A DNA stretch of 64,000 bases from Fodinibius sp036381435. Lineage in GTDB: Bacteria; Bacteroidota; Rhodothermia; Balneolales; Balneolaceae. A program made the position numbers and the translations under genes. The notes under the pieces were generated by a model. The model worked only from the letters and a program-made list of their open reading frames with translations, did no database searches and was not told the DNA's origin. Positions within the stretch are counted from its first letter, which is position 1, and each line of letters starts with the position of its first letter. Below are positions 18,869-27,435 of the stretch, in pieces. The stretch covers positions 62,001-126,000 of the forward strand of contig DASVCW010000013.1 in the NCBI GenBank assembly GCA_036381435.1, read 5' to 3'.

Positions 18869-18979
18869 AAAAATTTACAAGGGTAGAGGTAGATTTTCTT
18901 TTCGTATTTTTGTCATTCCAGATAAAAATTGTTTAGTTATCCGTCCGGTCACTAAATAATAGCATAACCTTACCTTATC

Positions 18980-19891
18980 ATGCCTGAACTTATCACCATT
19001 GATGAACTGATGAACATGGGCCTTCCGCCAATCATCATTTACGCGGCGCCTGTAATGTTTGCTTTGGTGTTCATCGAATGGGCAATAAGTGCCTGGCAAA
19101 AATGGGATCTTTATGATACTAAAGATTTTTGGGCATCAACGGCTATCGGAATTGGAAATATAGTTGTCAGTTCGATTACCAAGATAAGTCTTTTCGCACT
19201 GGTGCTGTTTTTTTATAACATGGTTCCATGGCGGGTTCCCTACACCTGGTGGGCCTACCCCTTGTGTTTTATTCTGCTTGATTTTTGCCGCTACTGGGCG
19301 CATCGTATTGCTCACGAGCAGCGCATCTGGTGGGCTACACATGTGCCACATCACTCATCCGAGCAGTATAATTTCTCGGTTTCGTTTCGTCTGTCGTGGG
19401 TTCAGGGTTTTAAAGTGATTTTCTTTCTGCCCGTAGCGTTGGCAGGATTTCACCCCGTAATATTTTTCATTTGCCATCAAATCGCGGTTCTATACCAGTT
19501 TTGGATTCACACCGAGCTGATTGATAAACTGCCGCGTCCCATCGAATTTTTCTTCACTACGCCGTCACACCACCGGGTTCATCACGCCAAGGACGATCAT
19601 TATCTGGATAAAAATTATGGGTCAACTTTCATCATTTGGGATCGCATTTTCGGTACTTTTCAACCCGAATTGAACACACCCAATTATGGAATTACCAAAC
19701 CGCCAAACTCTTATAATCCGGTTTACCTGGTGTTTCATGAATTCATTGCTATCTGGCATGACCTGAAAAAAGCAAACGGGTGGCGTGAATGGATTTTCAT
19801 CCTGTTTGCAAGTCCCGCTGAGCAAGCCCGGGTTGAGAAAGAAAAAGAGTTTGAGATGGAGAAAAGGAAAGTTCAGCCGGCTGAGGAGTGA
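18980..19891 (+). CDS. sterol desaturase / fatty acid hydroxylase superfamily membrane protein
   Basis: 303 residues with four or five membrane helices and the diiron histidine clusters of this superfamily: HRIAHE, then HVPHHSSEQYN, then HHRVHHAKD. The order and spacing match bacterial sterol-desaturase-like proteins. Members hydroxylate or desaturate lipids, carotenoids or tetrahydrobiopterin-linked alkyl ethers; the substrate here is unknown. A TATTTTTG word at 18905-18912 upstream could be a promoter -7 element. The C-terminus is charged (FEMEKRKVQPAEE). Confidence 0.88.
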   Translation: MPELITIDELMNMGLPPIIIYAAPVMFALVFIEWAISAWQKWDLYDTKDFWASTAIGIGNIVVSSITKISLFALVLFFYNMVPWRVPYTWWAYPLCFILLDFCRYWAHRIAHEQRIWWATHVPHHSSEQYNFSVSFRLSWVQGFKVIFFLPVALAGFHPVIFFICHQIAVLYQFWIHTELIDKLPRPIEFFFTTPSHHRVHHAKDDHYLDKNYGSTFIIWDRIFGTFQPELNTPNYGITKPPNSYNPVYLVFHEFIAIWHDLKKANGWREWIFILFASPAEQARVEKEKEFEMEKRKVQPAEE

Positions 19892-19931
19892 GGGATAGGG
19901 AAGCTTGTCAGCTTTATCATAGGCAACATCA

Positions 19932-19982
19932 AGCCCCCTCCTCGGAGGGGTGCCCCGAGCATTCGGGGGCGGGGTGGGTCCG
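19932..19982. repeat. half copy of the GGACCCACCC-family repeat
   Basis: agccccctcctcggaggggt followed by ccccgagcattcgggg and the terminus ggggtgggtccg. It matches the right half of 10985-11148, including the following GAATAA. No left partner is visible, so it may be a truncated copy. Confidence 0.6.
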
Positions 19983-20006
19983 AATAAATGACCCCTTTAT
20001 TAATAT

Positions 20007-20151
20007 CTATTATAGTCAGCTTTAGCTGACTGATAAAAGGCATTAAAAAAAGTGGCTTTAGCCACATACAGCCAAGGATATTGAAAGAATGAGGCTAAAG
20101 CCTTTTATTTTTTAATTTAATATTTCAGTTGGCTGAAGCCAACTGAAATAG
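20007..20151. repeat. four-hairpin GGCTTTAGCC repeat element
   Basis: Four short palindromes follow one another: tcagctttagctga, gtggctttagccac, ggctaaagcc and cagttggctgaagccaactg. The element starts CTATTATAGTCAGC and ends AACTGAAATAG, which looks like a diverged inverted repeat pair. It sits in the 511-bp gap between the desaturase and helicase genes. Confidence 0.65.
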
Positions 20152-20218
20152 ATAGTGCAAATGCTGCAAGATTTTCATTTCAAAAATAATTAGAATATGG
20201 ATTGGCATTAATTATCCG

Positions 20219-20402
20219 TATCTTTGGTCTTTCTGATATTACTCCAAATCCTACCTATTCGTTAAGCAGGTTCTTGCATCCCTTCTCAGGTCTGTCGGTG
20301 CCTTTCGTTATGTACGTTCTTAGGATGGCAGCATACGTGCTGGTACTAAAAGTACATCTTGTAATGTCAGGTACTTATAATTTTCATTTTACTTAGACAT
20401 TT
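20219..20402 (+). promoter_or_regulatory. candidate promoter -7 element and long leader of the helicase gene
   Basis: TATCTTTG at 20219-20226 fits the TAnnTTTG -7 consensus used by the Bacteroidota primary sigma factor; no clear TTTG -33 box is present at the ideal distance. If it is used, transcription would begin near 20233 and leave a leader of about 170 bases before the helicase ATG. DEAD-box cold-shock helicases in other bacteria often have long structured leaders; that part is inference. Confidence 0.35.
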
Positions 20403-21968
20403 ATGACAGATTTAAAATTTGCTGAGTTAAACCTCAGTCAACAACTTCTTCAGGGCTTGCAGGATATGGGCTTTGAGGAGCCGACTCCCATTCAGGAGCA
20501 GTGTATCTCGCCGCTTTTGAAAGGGCTGGATATTGTAGGACAGGCGCAAACGGGAACCGGAAAAACAGCCGCTTTTGGAATTCCGGTAGTTGAACAAACC
20601 GATTTGAGCAATAACAATGTTCAAACGATAATAATGTGCCCCACTCGCGAACTCGCTATTCAGGTTACAGGTGAACTGATCAAAATCGGCAAGCACTTTG
20701 ATGGACTTCACGTAGTTCCCGTTTACGGCGGGCAGTCAATTTCACACCAGATTAAAGCTTTGAAACGAGGCGCACATGTGGTTGTGGGAACACCGGGACG
20801 CACCATTGATCACTTGAGAAGAGGCACCTTAAAACTTGATCACCTCAAAAAAGTGGTGTTTGATGAAGCGGATGAAATGCTCAATATGGGTTTTCGGGAT
20901 GATATGGAGCAAATCCTGTCATATGCTGAAGGGCCGGTGCAAGCGATTATGTTTTCCGCCACCATGTCGAAAGGCATTCGCAAAATTATGAAGCGGTATA
21001 TGAACAATCCGCAAACGGTGAGGATTGAGCGAAAAGAACTGGCGGCTCCGAGTATCGAACAATATATAGTTGAAGTGCGCGATTCTGTGCGGACCGAAGC
21101 TATTTGCCGTTTTATGGATATCAATGATTTTAAACTGGCACTTACTTTTTGCAATACAAAACGAAAAACTGAGCAGGTTTCAAACGAGTTGCGTTCAAGA
21201 GGTTATTCCTCCGATTTTATTAACGGCGATTTGAATCAGAATCAACGTGACCGGGTGATGGCAAAATTCAGAAGTGGAGCCATCGATATTCTGGTAGGAA
21301 CTGATGTTGCGGCCCGTGGAATTGATGTTGAAGATATTGATGCCGTTTTCAATTATGATATTCCCCAGGATCCCGAATATTATGTTCACCGAATCGGACG
21401 AACAGGCAGGGCGGGACGCTCAGGTATGGCCATCACTTTTGCTACAAAACGAAAAAGCAAGCAGTTGCGGACCATTGAGAAGCAAATCAAAAGCCGGTTA
21501 AATCCTTTGCAAATGCCAAGTGCCGCTGATGTACAAAAATCAAGGATAGCGGGACAAATGGAGGAAATTACGGAGGTTCTGGAAAAAGGCGATCTTCGTC
21601 CGTTTATCGAACAAATCGAAAACTATGCTGATGACCGTTTTACCACCATCGAAATTGCGGCAGCTTTATTGAAGATGAAAACGGCATCACCCGAAGTGCA
21701 GAATGATGAATCAGGCCAAAAAAAGTATGATGATTCGGCTATGATCAAGATGCATTTCAACGTGGGTAAGAAAAACAATGTTTATCCCGGCGATTTGGTG
21801 GGAGCTATCGCGGGTGAATCAAACATCCCCGGCAATACGATTGGCAACATTGATATTTTCCCCCATCATTCTTTTGTAGATGTGCCCGGAAAGTATGTGG
21901 ATGATGTTATGAAATACATGAACAGGAACCGGGTGAAAGGAAAGAAGGTGCGGGTGAAGGTAGCTTAA
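20403..21968 (+). CDS. DEAD-box ATP-dependent RNA helicase with DbpA-type C-terminal domain
   Basis: 521 residues. Motifs in order: Q motif (FEEPTPIQEQCI), Walker A AQTGTGKT, PTRELA, TPGR, DEAD (FDEADEMLNMGF), SAT, then domain 2 with GTDVAARGID and HRIGRTGRAGRSG. The last 70-80 residues (MIKMHFNVGKKNNVYPGDLVGAI, then IDIFPHHSFVDVP) are the DbpA/CsdA RNA-binding domain, which in DbpA recognises 23S rRNA. It probably works in ribosome assembly or cold-shock RNA remodelling. Single gene, with a convergent partner (YceI) across a shared terminator. Confidence 0.96.
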   Translation: MTDLKFAELNLSQQLLQGLQDMGFEEPTPIQEQCISPLLKGLDIVGQAQTGTGKTAAFGIPVVEQTDLSNNNVQTIIMCPTRELAIQVTGELIKIGKHFDGLHVVPVYGGQSISHQIKALKRGAHVVVGTPGRTIDHLRRGTLKLDHLKKVVFDEADEMLNMGFRDDMEQILSYAEGPVQAIMFSATMSKGIRKIMKRYMNNPQTVRIERKELAAPSIEQYIVEVRDSVRTEAICRFMDINDFKLALTFCNTKRKTEQVSNELRSRGYSSDFINGDLNQNQRDRVMAKFRSGAIDILVGTDVAARGIDVEDIDAVFNYDIPQDPEYYVHRIGRTGRAGRSGMAITFATKRKSKQLRTIEKQIKSRLNPLQMPSAADVQKSRIAGQMEEITEVLEKGDLRPFIEQIENYADDRFTTIEIAAALLKMKTASPEVQNDESGQKKYDDSAMIKMHFNVGKKNNVYPGDLVGAIAGESNIPGNTIGNIDIFPHHSFVDVPGKYVDDVMKYMNRNRVKGKKVRVKVA

Positions 21969-22141
21969 AAGCTATCGGCTTTCAGCAATCAGCACATGAT
22001 CTCCTTGTCGATGGCATTTGCCTCTACTAAGGAGATTCTTCTGCTGTAAGGCACTCCTACGGAGGACTCCGGTCATTAAAAACCGAATGGCCTTCATTCA
22101 GAATGACAGGTTTATACATATTTTTAGCTTTAACCATAAAG

Positions 22142-22175
22142 AAAAAGCGGATACCGAAGAGGGCATCCGCTTTTT
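22142..22175. terminator. bidirectional Rho-independent terminator
   Basis: Stem aaaaagcggataccc-like arm at 22142-22155 pairs with 22161-22175 (ggcatccgcttttt) around a short loop. Flanking A and T runs allow it to stop both the helicase transcript (plus) and the YceI transcript (minus). The rest of the 235-bp gap holds no gene. Confidence 0.85.
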
Positions 22176-22204
22176 TATTAGATAAAACTTTGAAAAAGCT
22201 GAGA

Positions 22205-22744
22205 CTAACTTTGTACAACCTGCAGGTTTAACTGGAGCTTAATGTTATCAGCCACCACAACATTACCGGCTTCGGTTACGGCACTCCATGTAAGTCCGAA
22301 TTCTTTCCTGTTGATGGTTCCGGTAATTTCAAATCCGGCCTTCGTGTTTCCGTAAGGATCATCAACGGTTCCGCCATGGACAGCTTCTAATTCCACTTCT
22401 TTTGTGACGTCACGAATCGTGAGATCGCCGGTAATTTTGTAAGTATCATCCCCGGTTTTTTCAAATGAAGTGGACTCAAAAGTTAACTTCGGATGCTTTT
22501 CTGCATGGAAGAAATCTTCTGATTTTAAATGGGTATCACGATCTTCGTTATTCGTGAAAATGCTTTCTATATCCGCTTCAAAGTATGCGTTGGCATTTTC
22601 AAAGTCATCTCCCTCAGTTTCAACTTTACCGCTAAAGGATTTAAAATTGCCTGTTACAGTTGAAATCACCAGGTGCTTTACCTTGAATTGAATTTCGGAA
22701 TGAGTAGGATCAATATTCCAGAGAGTCTTTGTTTCAGTAGTCAT
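22205..22744 (-). CDS. YceI-family lipid-binding-like protein
   Basis: 179 residues of the YceI lipocalin-like beta-barrel family: WNIDPTHSEIQFKVKHL at the start, then GNFKSFSGKVETEGDDF, and the conserved GTINRKEFGLTW near the end. Family members bind polyisoprenoids such as ubiquinone-like lipids. Unlike E. coli YceI there is no signal peptide, so this copy is probably cytoplasmic. Single gene. Confidence 0.92.
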   Translation of the reverse strand: MTTETKTLWNIDPTHSEIQFKVKHLVISTVTGNFKSFSGKVETEGDDFENANAYFEADIESIFTNNEDRDTHLKSEDFFHAEKHPKLTFESTSFEKTGDDTYKITGDLTIRDVTKEVELEAVHGGTVDDPYGNTKAGFEITGTINRKEFGLTWSAVTEAGNVVVADNIKLQLNLQVVQS

Positions 22745-22943
22745 AGTGTTGTTTTAATATCAATTAGTTTAACATTGAACTAAATATAAAAAGAAAATCA
22801 TTCGGTAGCTAATCGAAAATGTTTATGGGGATGATAAATGTTGCTGTGGAAAGAGGTGTAGTTTCGTAGTGCTATTTAACCCTAAAAATACAAAATAGTC
22901 GAGATAAGAAATGAATATAGAAGCTATGGTTAAGCCTTGCTAT

Positions 22944-23093
22944 CGGACCCACCCTAAATCCCTCCCTATCGCAAAATCACGCGACAAGGAGGGACTTTTA
23001 ACAGGCAAAAAAAGAAACATTTACGAACCAATAAGCTCCCCTCCTTGTCCCGATGGTTTTTATCGGGATAGGGAGGGGCCGGGGGTGGGTCAG
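22944..23093. repeat. GGACCCACCC-family repeat, complete copy A
   Basis: Begins cggacccaccctaaatccct and ends ggggccgggggtgggtc. Two internal hairpins: ccctccctatcgc...gcgacaaggaggg, and cctccttgtcccgat...atcgggatagggagg. Equivalent copies at 44200-44337 and 44726-44853 have the same stems with different but still complementary inner pairs. It fills most of the 420-bp gap between the YceI and MFS genes. Confidence 0.8.
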
Positions 23094-23165
23094 TTTTTGC
23101 AGGAAAGGTTAATTGTTAATTCTTGGTAGTGAGATTATGTTTCTTATAACTAACTCGCCTGAAAC

Positions 23166-24353
23166 CTAAACATCTGCCGGCCGCCCCGCACCAAGTCCTG
23201 CGAAAAGTTTGGCGATTGCTACAATTAACAGAAAAAGAAGGGGAATGAACCAGGAGTGAGTGAGATCGTGGAGCGCTCCGAAAAGTGTGGGGCCTACAGC
23301 AGCCAGCAAATAGCCAATCGATTGAGCCATGCCGGAAAGCTCGGTGGCCGTCTCGGTATCGTGGGCGCGTAAAACGATAAACAGCAGGGCAAGTCCAAAA
23401 CTGCCCCCGAGGGTAAACCCGATCAGGGAGACCCACAGCCAAACCAGAAAGGGTTCGGGGAGCATCAAGCCAATCAAACTAATGATTTCTAAGACAATCA
23501 GCAGCCAGACAAGCTTCCGTTGATCAGCCATTTTTTCAGCCCAAATAGGAATCAGTAATGTTCCAAACACACCCATTCCCTGGGAAAGAGAGAGCATCCA
23601 ACCGGCTGAATAGGCTTCGAGCCCCATATCCTGCAAAAGGTCAGGAAGCCAGGCAAGTATCACATAAAAAGCTAAGGACTGCAATCCCATATAAAGAGCA
23701 ATTTGCCAAGCGGTCGATGAACTCATAAGGTCTTTTACGGAATGACGAAAACTGCGTTTAGGGCGTGGAATAGTTAGGCCTTTTAACTGCGGAAGCCAGA
23801 TAATGAGCGCTATAAATGATAAAACTCCCCACAGGCCCAGCGACCAATGCCATCCTACTTCATCAGCCAGAGGCACACTTACCCCCGCGGCGATGGTAGC
23901 TCCGATGCCAAGCATGCTTGAATAAAGGCTGGTCATTATACCGGTATGATTTGGAAAGTCACGCTTTACAAGGCCGGGCAAAAGAACATTTCCGAAAGCA
24001 ATAGCAATACCGAGCAGCAGGGTGCCGCCAAAAAGGGCCCAAACGGCAGGAATCACCCGAAGAAAAATGCCGCCGGTCAGCAGGGCCAGCGCTCCGGCTA
24101 AAACTCCTTCAATTCCCCATCGCCGGGTAAAAAGTGGAGCCAAAGTGGAAATAACAGCAAAAGCCAAGAGCGGCAAAGTAGTAAGCAGACCCAGCATAGT
24201 GTTTGGCAAACCAGTATCTTGACGAATAATGGAAATGAGCGGGCCTATACTTGCCAGGGCAGGGCGCAGGTTTATAGCTATAAGCACAATTCCGGCAATG
24301 AGCAGGGTATTTTTCAGGGTAGAATTTTGCTGAAACGGGGAAGAAGCAGCCAT
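23166..24353 (-). CDS. MFS transporter, CynX/NimT family
   Basis: 395 residues with about 12 membrane helices. The N-terminus LLIAGIVLIAINLRPALASIGPLISIIRQDTG is the diagnostic start of the CynX/NimT (cyanate/2-nitroimidazole transporter) group, with the RPAL motif. Substrate is unknown; members export or import small anions or drugs. Single gene, no partner. Confidence 0.88.
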   Translation of the reverse strand: MAASSPFQQNSTLKNTLLIAGIVLIAINLRPALASIGPLISIIRQDTGLPNTMLGLLTTLPLLAFAVISTLAPLFTRRWGIEGVLAGALALLTGGIFLRVIPAVWALFGGTLLLGIAIAFGNVLLPGLVKRDFPNHTGIMTSLYSSMLGIGATIAAGVSVPLADEVGWHWSLGLWGVLSFIALIIWLPQLKGLTIPRPKRSFRHSVKDLMSSSTAWQIALYMGLQSLAFYVILAWLPDLLQDMGLEAYSAGWMLSLSQGMGVFGTLLIPIWAEKMADQRKLVWLLIVLEIISLIGLMLPEPFLVWLWVSLIGFTLGGSFGLALLFIVLRAHDTETATELSGMAQSIGYLLAAVGPTLFGALHDLTHSWFIPLLFLLIVAIAKLFAGLGAGRPADV

Positions 24354-24499
24354 TAACTAATTTATAATTCAGATTATTAAAGGCGGGAAAAGATACAAAA
24401 CTGCGATCATTATTCCTGAGGAAAAGCCTTCCTGATTTTCTATTGCGGACATAGAAAAGAATGATAAAGCAGAGTCAGAACCTGTTTTAAAAAGGAAAT

Positions 24500-25017
24500 T
24501 TAGTTGCTCATCCCCTTGCTTTTTGAAGGCAGGTATTTGTCGGGAAGTGGATGCAGGCTATTTTCTTCAAACCAAATAAGAGAAGTTATTTTCCATTGAT
24601 CGCCGGTGCGAAGCATCTGAATACTGTTTATTCCACAGGTGTTGATTGAACCTTTTGCGGTTTCAATATTTGTACCGTAGGTGCTGAACACATGAGAAAT
24701 ATTCCCATACTGCTCTATTTTTCTATGCACTTCAAACTCTTTAAAAGCTTTCAGATTTCCGCTTTCACGCTGCCGGGTCATATTTTGGATAAACTCTTCT
24801 ACGCTCAGTTTATAAAAAGCAGTGTCTTTAACGCTGATCAAAAAGGCACCGGCCGTAAACAAGGAACGGAACTTTTCGTAATCGGGTGACCGGTTTTGAT
24901 CAAAAGTGATAGAATTATAAAGAGCAGAAATAGTGGCATCAACCGAGGTCTGAGCTTCTCCGGGACTGGAAAAAATGTACAGGCAAAGAGGACAAGAATA
25001 ATAACTTTGGATGACAT
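24500..25017 (-). pseudogene. secreted SnoaL/NTF2-like protein, broken by a 1-base homopolymer frameshift
   Basis: From the ATG at 25015-25017 the minus strand encodes a signal peptide (MSSKVIILVLFACTFF) and then runs out of register at the T-run complementary to 24970-24975. One extra T would join it to the other frame, which continues SSPGEAQTSVDATISALYNS and then the body TAGAFLISVKDTAFYKLSVEEFI down to KSKGMSN. The joined product of about 170 residues has a plausible signal-peptidase site (GEAQ-T) and an NTF2-like fold (cone-shaped domain with VHRKIEQYGNISHVFSTYGT). Either a sequencing/assembly undercall or a true frameshift. Family role is unknown; many are secreted with no known ligand. 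Confidence 0.75.
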
Positions 25018-25086
25018 GGCCTTTAACTGAGATAGTTGTTAACGTTATGACAAGTAACTTTCTAAAAAATACACTTTTAGAAGTGA

Positions 25087-25518
25087 TTATGTCTGACTTT
25101 TTGCACCTGCAGCAGGGTCAGATTGTGAGCGAAGTTCGGCAAGTTCCTTATTAACAATCCGTAAAAGTGAATCAAATAACTGTATTTTCGAACCGGGAGT
25201 AAATGGCCCCTCCTCTATTCTTTGAACCATCTGAATGACTTGCTGTTCATAGTCGGATAAAGAAAGGTCCTCAAAGTTGATGTCAGGCTCAGAAGTTTTT
25301 CCCTGAAGAGAGCTCGTATCGTATAACAATTCGTAAATATATCGATTGCATTTTGTAAGTATTAGCTCCCAATCCAGGGTTTCTCTGGAGCGCCATGCAC
25401 CTATAGTACTCGGACTTTTTTCTAAAAAATGAGCTAACTGAGCATCTGTAGTCAAATTTTCTTTTTCTTTGATTTTATCGAGAATAAAATTTACAGAATG
25501 TAATTTTTTTGTTGACAT
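25087..25518 (-). CDS. phage CI repressor-type HTH regulator
   Basis: 143 residues. The N-terminal 60 residues fit the bacteriophage CI helix-turn-helix family: ILDKIKEKENLTTDAQLAHF, then LEKSPSTIGAWRSRETLDW and the ILTKCNRY helix. The remaining part is an acidic, helical segment without a LexA-like peptidase domain, so it is not a classical self-cleaving repressor. It is divergent from a 59-codon ORF 46 bp away, and may control that gene and itself. No other phage genes are nearby. Confidence 0.75.
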   Translation of the reverse strand: MSTKKLHSVNFILDKIKEKENLTTDAQLAHFLEKSPSTIGAWRSRETLDWELILTKCNRYIYELLYDTSSLQGKTSEPDINFEDLSLSDYEQQVIQMVQRIEEGPFTPGSKIQLFDSLLRIVNKELAELRSQSDPAAGAKSQT

Positions 25519-25564
25519 CTACACAATTTGTAATTATACTCGATGTGGAGCATTACATAACGCA

Positions 25565-25744
25565 ATGCACGGCTCCATCAACAAGCACCGAACTATTTCA
25601 GGAAAGACTGATTTAGAAAAGGTGTTGTTTACCAAAGTTCATATGGACGTGAACCAGATGAACTCTGGATATAAAGCCTCATTTAGGGCAATTAAAATTG
25701 CTTTAGAAGCTTTATATAATAAATCCATCCATTCAAGCAACTGA
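25565..25744 (+). CDS. possible 59-residue protein divergent from the CI-like regulator
   Basis: ATG at 25565 opens 59 codons (MHGSINKHRTISGKTDLEKV..., ending KSIHSSN). The product is basic and could be helical; I do not recognise it. Support is contextual: it starts 46 bp from the divergent regulator gene and is followed after 30 bp by a strong plus-strand terminator, so a transcript probably exists here. That transcript might instead be a non-coding RNA. Confidence 0.4.
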   Translation: MHGSINKHRTISGKTDLEKVLFTKVHMDVNQMNSGYKASFRAIKIALEALYNKSIHSSN

Positions 25745-25774
25745 TAAGTTGTCGCATGAATGCTAACATACCTT

Positions 25775-25818
25775 AAGCTACCGGTCAGCCTTTCCTAAGA
25801 GAGACCGGTAGCTTTTTT
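25775..25818 (+). terminator. Rho-independent terminator
   Basis: Perfect 12-bp stem aagctaccggtc / gaccggtagctt (25775-25786, 25803-25814) followed by TTTTTT on the plus strand. It marks the 3' end of a short plus-strand transcript starting in the 25519-25564 gap. Confidence 0.9.
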
Positions 25819-25881
25819 AATGGTAATGCCTGTAAAGTTAGAAATCAATTAAAAGTTTTACCATTAATTAAACAAACCTGA

Positions 25882-26358
25882 AAAAAGATTTTAGAGCAAA
25901 GAGATCATACAACTTCATTTTCAACAATAAGCCTGAACACTTATGTGAGGGAGCTGATAGAAGCTATTTATAAGACATTTCCCAAATACCGGTCTTCTGT
26001 GAATCTAAAATTTGATCTTGAAGAGGTTGAAATAGAGGCCAGCCAAGTTAGTGTTTGGGGTTTGTTAATAGATGAACTAGTCGTTAATGCTTTTAAACAC
26101 GCTTTTAAAAATACAGGTGCCGGAATTCTTCAGGTAAAGTTAAGAAAAAGAAGTAATCTGGCTGAATTAACAATAGCAGACAACGGACCGGGCATCTCAA
26201 AGAATTATGACAAAAACAGTTCTCTTGGCTTAAGCCTGATAAAGTTCTATGCGGCGCGATTGAATGCCAGAGTGAAGATTAGCAATGAGAAGGGGACATG
26301 CTATAAGTTTTGTTTCCCTTGCTATAAGGAATGCTACAACACCCAAAGCTTTTTTTAA
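25882..26358 (+). pseudogene. N-terminally deleted HisKA_2-type histidine kinase remnant
   Basis: The frame opens right after a stop at 25879-25881 and reads KKILEQRDHTTSFSTISLNTYVRELIE, which aligns with AMIHDKLYQTNSLSQINLNSYIKELVE of the kinase at 26697. The HATPase domain follows (DELVVNAFKHAFKN N-box, ADNGPGI G1-box, SLGLSLIKFYAARL G2-box). The phosphoacceptor H-box is missing. A GTG at 25945 could start a 137-residue ATPase-only fragment. It looks like a decayed tandem duplicate of the next gene, now behind a terminator. Confidence 0.75.
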
Positions 26359-26696
26359 AATTTTAATTATTTTGTAAAATCTCGTAAGTTTTTAGATTAT
26401 TACTATTAACCTCTTTAGCGGTTGGATTTTTGTCCATAAGTTTTTCTACGTTTAGATCAACGTTCGAAGTGGCTACGAAGGCGGACTGAAGTATCGGTGG
26501 CCCTTCGAGGGGAATTTAATCTCTCCACCAGTTTGCGGAAGATGATTGAATGAGTTGTTTCTCCATTCAATCTGGGGGTGCCTTGGTTTGGATTCAGTGT
26601 CAACTTTAGAGATTACCTAGCCGTTAAACATGTTACTGTTAATATCCATGATTGCTTTCCACTGATCTTGAAAGCACAGGACTGACCAAGTATTAT
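26359..26696. other. 338-bp gap with no recognised gene
   Basis: I find no credible protein. A 9-bp perfect stem gattgaatg/cattcaatc (about 26543-26564) lies in a GC-richer stretch (26465-26600) whose composition differs from the flanks. It may be a remnant of the deleted sensor region of one of the kinase copies or an unrecognised RNA; neither is supported further. Confidence 0.3.
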
Positions 26697-27404
26697 ATGA
26701 TGCTATTGGGCACCGGCTTAATTTTAGTTTCACTCTTAGTTGCAGGATGGGTTACTGTGCGAAACCGGGTGAATAAGGAAACGGCAAAAATCCAAAAGTC
26801 GCTGGGCGAAAAAGAAATATTATTGCGAGAAATTCATCACCGTGTAAAAAATAATCTTTCTATAATCTCGGGACTTATTGAGTTGCAATTGCATAATACA
26901 GAGGATATGGAAGCCCGTCGCGTACTTAAAGACAGTCAGTCCCGCATTCATTCAATGGCTATGATTCATGATAAGTTATATCAAACGAATTCGCTTTCAC
27001 AGATAAATCTGAATAGTTATATAAAAGAGCTTGTTGAAACCCTTCACCGAACGTTTGCCAAACAAGAATCAGTAGCTTTGGAATTTGAAATGGAAGAAGT
27101 GTCAGTAGACATTGATCAAATTATTCCTTGCGGACTGATGATAAATGAACTGGTGGTGAACGCTTTTAAGCATGCTTTTAAAAACTCCGGCGGTATTCTC
27201 AGCATCAAACTAAAGAAAGAAAATGGATGGGCGAAATTGATCGTAGCTGATAACGGACCCGGAATGCCAGCCAACATTCAAACCGAAAAAAAAGATTCAC
27301 TGGGCTTACTGCTTATCAGCACCTTTGCTGCCCAGTTAGAAGCCAAAACAGAGTTCACAGGCAATAACGGTACCCGTTTCAAAATTCGCTTTCCCTTGAA
27401 TTAA
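26697..27404 (+). CDS. HisKA_2/HATPase sensor histidine kinase, shortened
   Basis: About 235 residues. One membrane helix (MLLGTGLILVSLLVAGWVTVRN), a short linker, the H-box EILLREIHHRVKNNLSIISG with the phosphoacceptor histidine of the HisKA_2 class, and a full HATPase (DELVVNAFKHAFKN-like N-box, ADNGPGMP, SLGLLLISTFAAQL). The frame opens at a stop at 26649-26651, and no periplasmic sensor or TPR region precedes the helix, which kinases of this class normally have; the 5' part has probably been lost. The start is uncertain (ATG at 26697 or 26700, TTG at 26652). No response regulator is adjacent; an orphan one is at 34188. Confidence 0.75.
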   Translation: MMLLGTGLILVSLLVAGWVTVRNRVNKETAKIQKSLGEKEILLREIHHRVKNNLSIISGLIELQLHNTEDMEARRVLKDSQSRIHSMAMIHDKLYQTNSLSQINLNSYIKELVETLHRTFAKQESVALEFEMEEVSVDIDQIIPCGLMINELVVNAFKHAFKNSGGILSIKLKKENGWAKLIVADNGPGMPANIQTEKKDSLGLLLISTFAAQLEAKTEFTGNNGTRFKIRFPLN

Positions 27405-27435
27405 GATGCTTTAAAACAGCAGTGAATGTAATTTC

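Noticed and set aside
20202..20396. 64-codon ORF before the DEAD-box helicase
   Set aside because: Starts inside the putative promoter region and lacks family resemblance; better seen as leader sequence.
22911..23129. ORF across the GGACCCACCC repeat at 22944
   Set aside because: Its codons are the repeat's own stems; product is low-complexity and has no start context.
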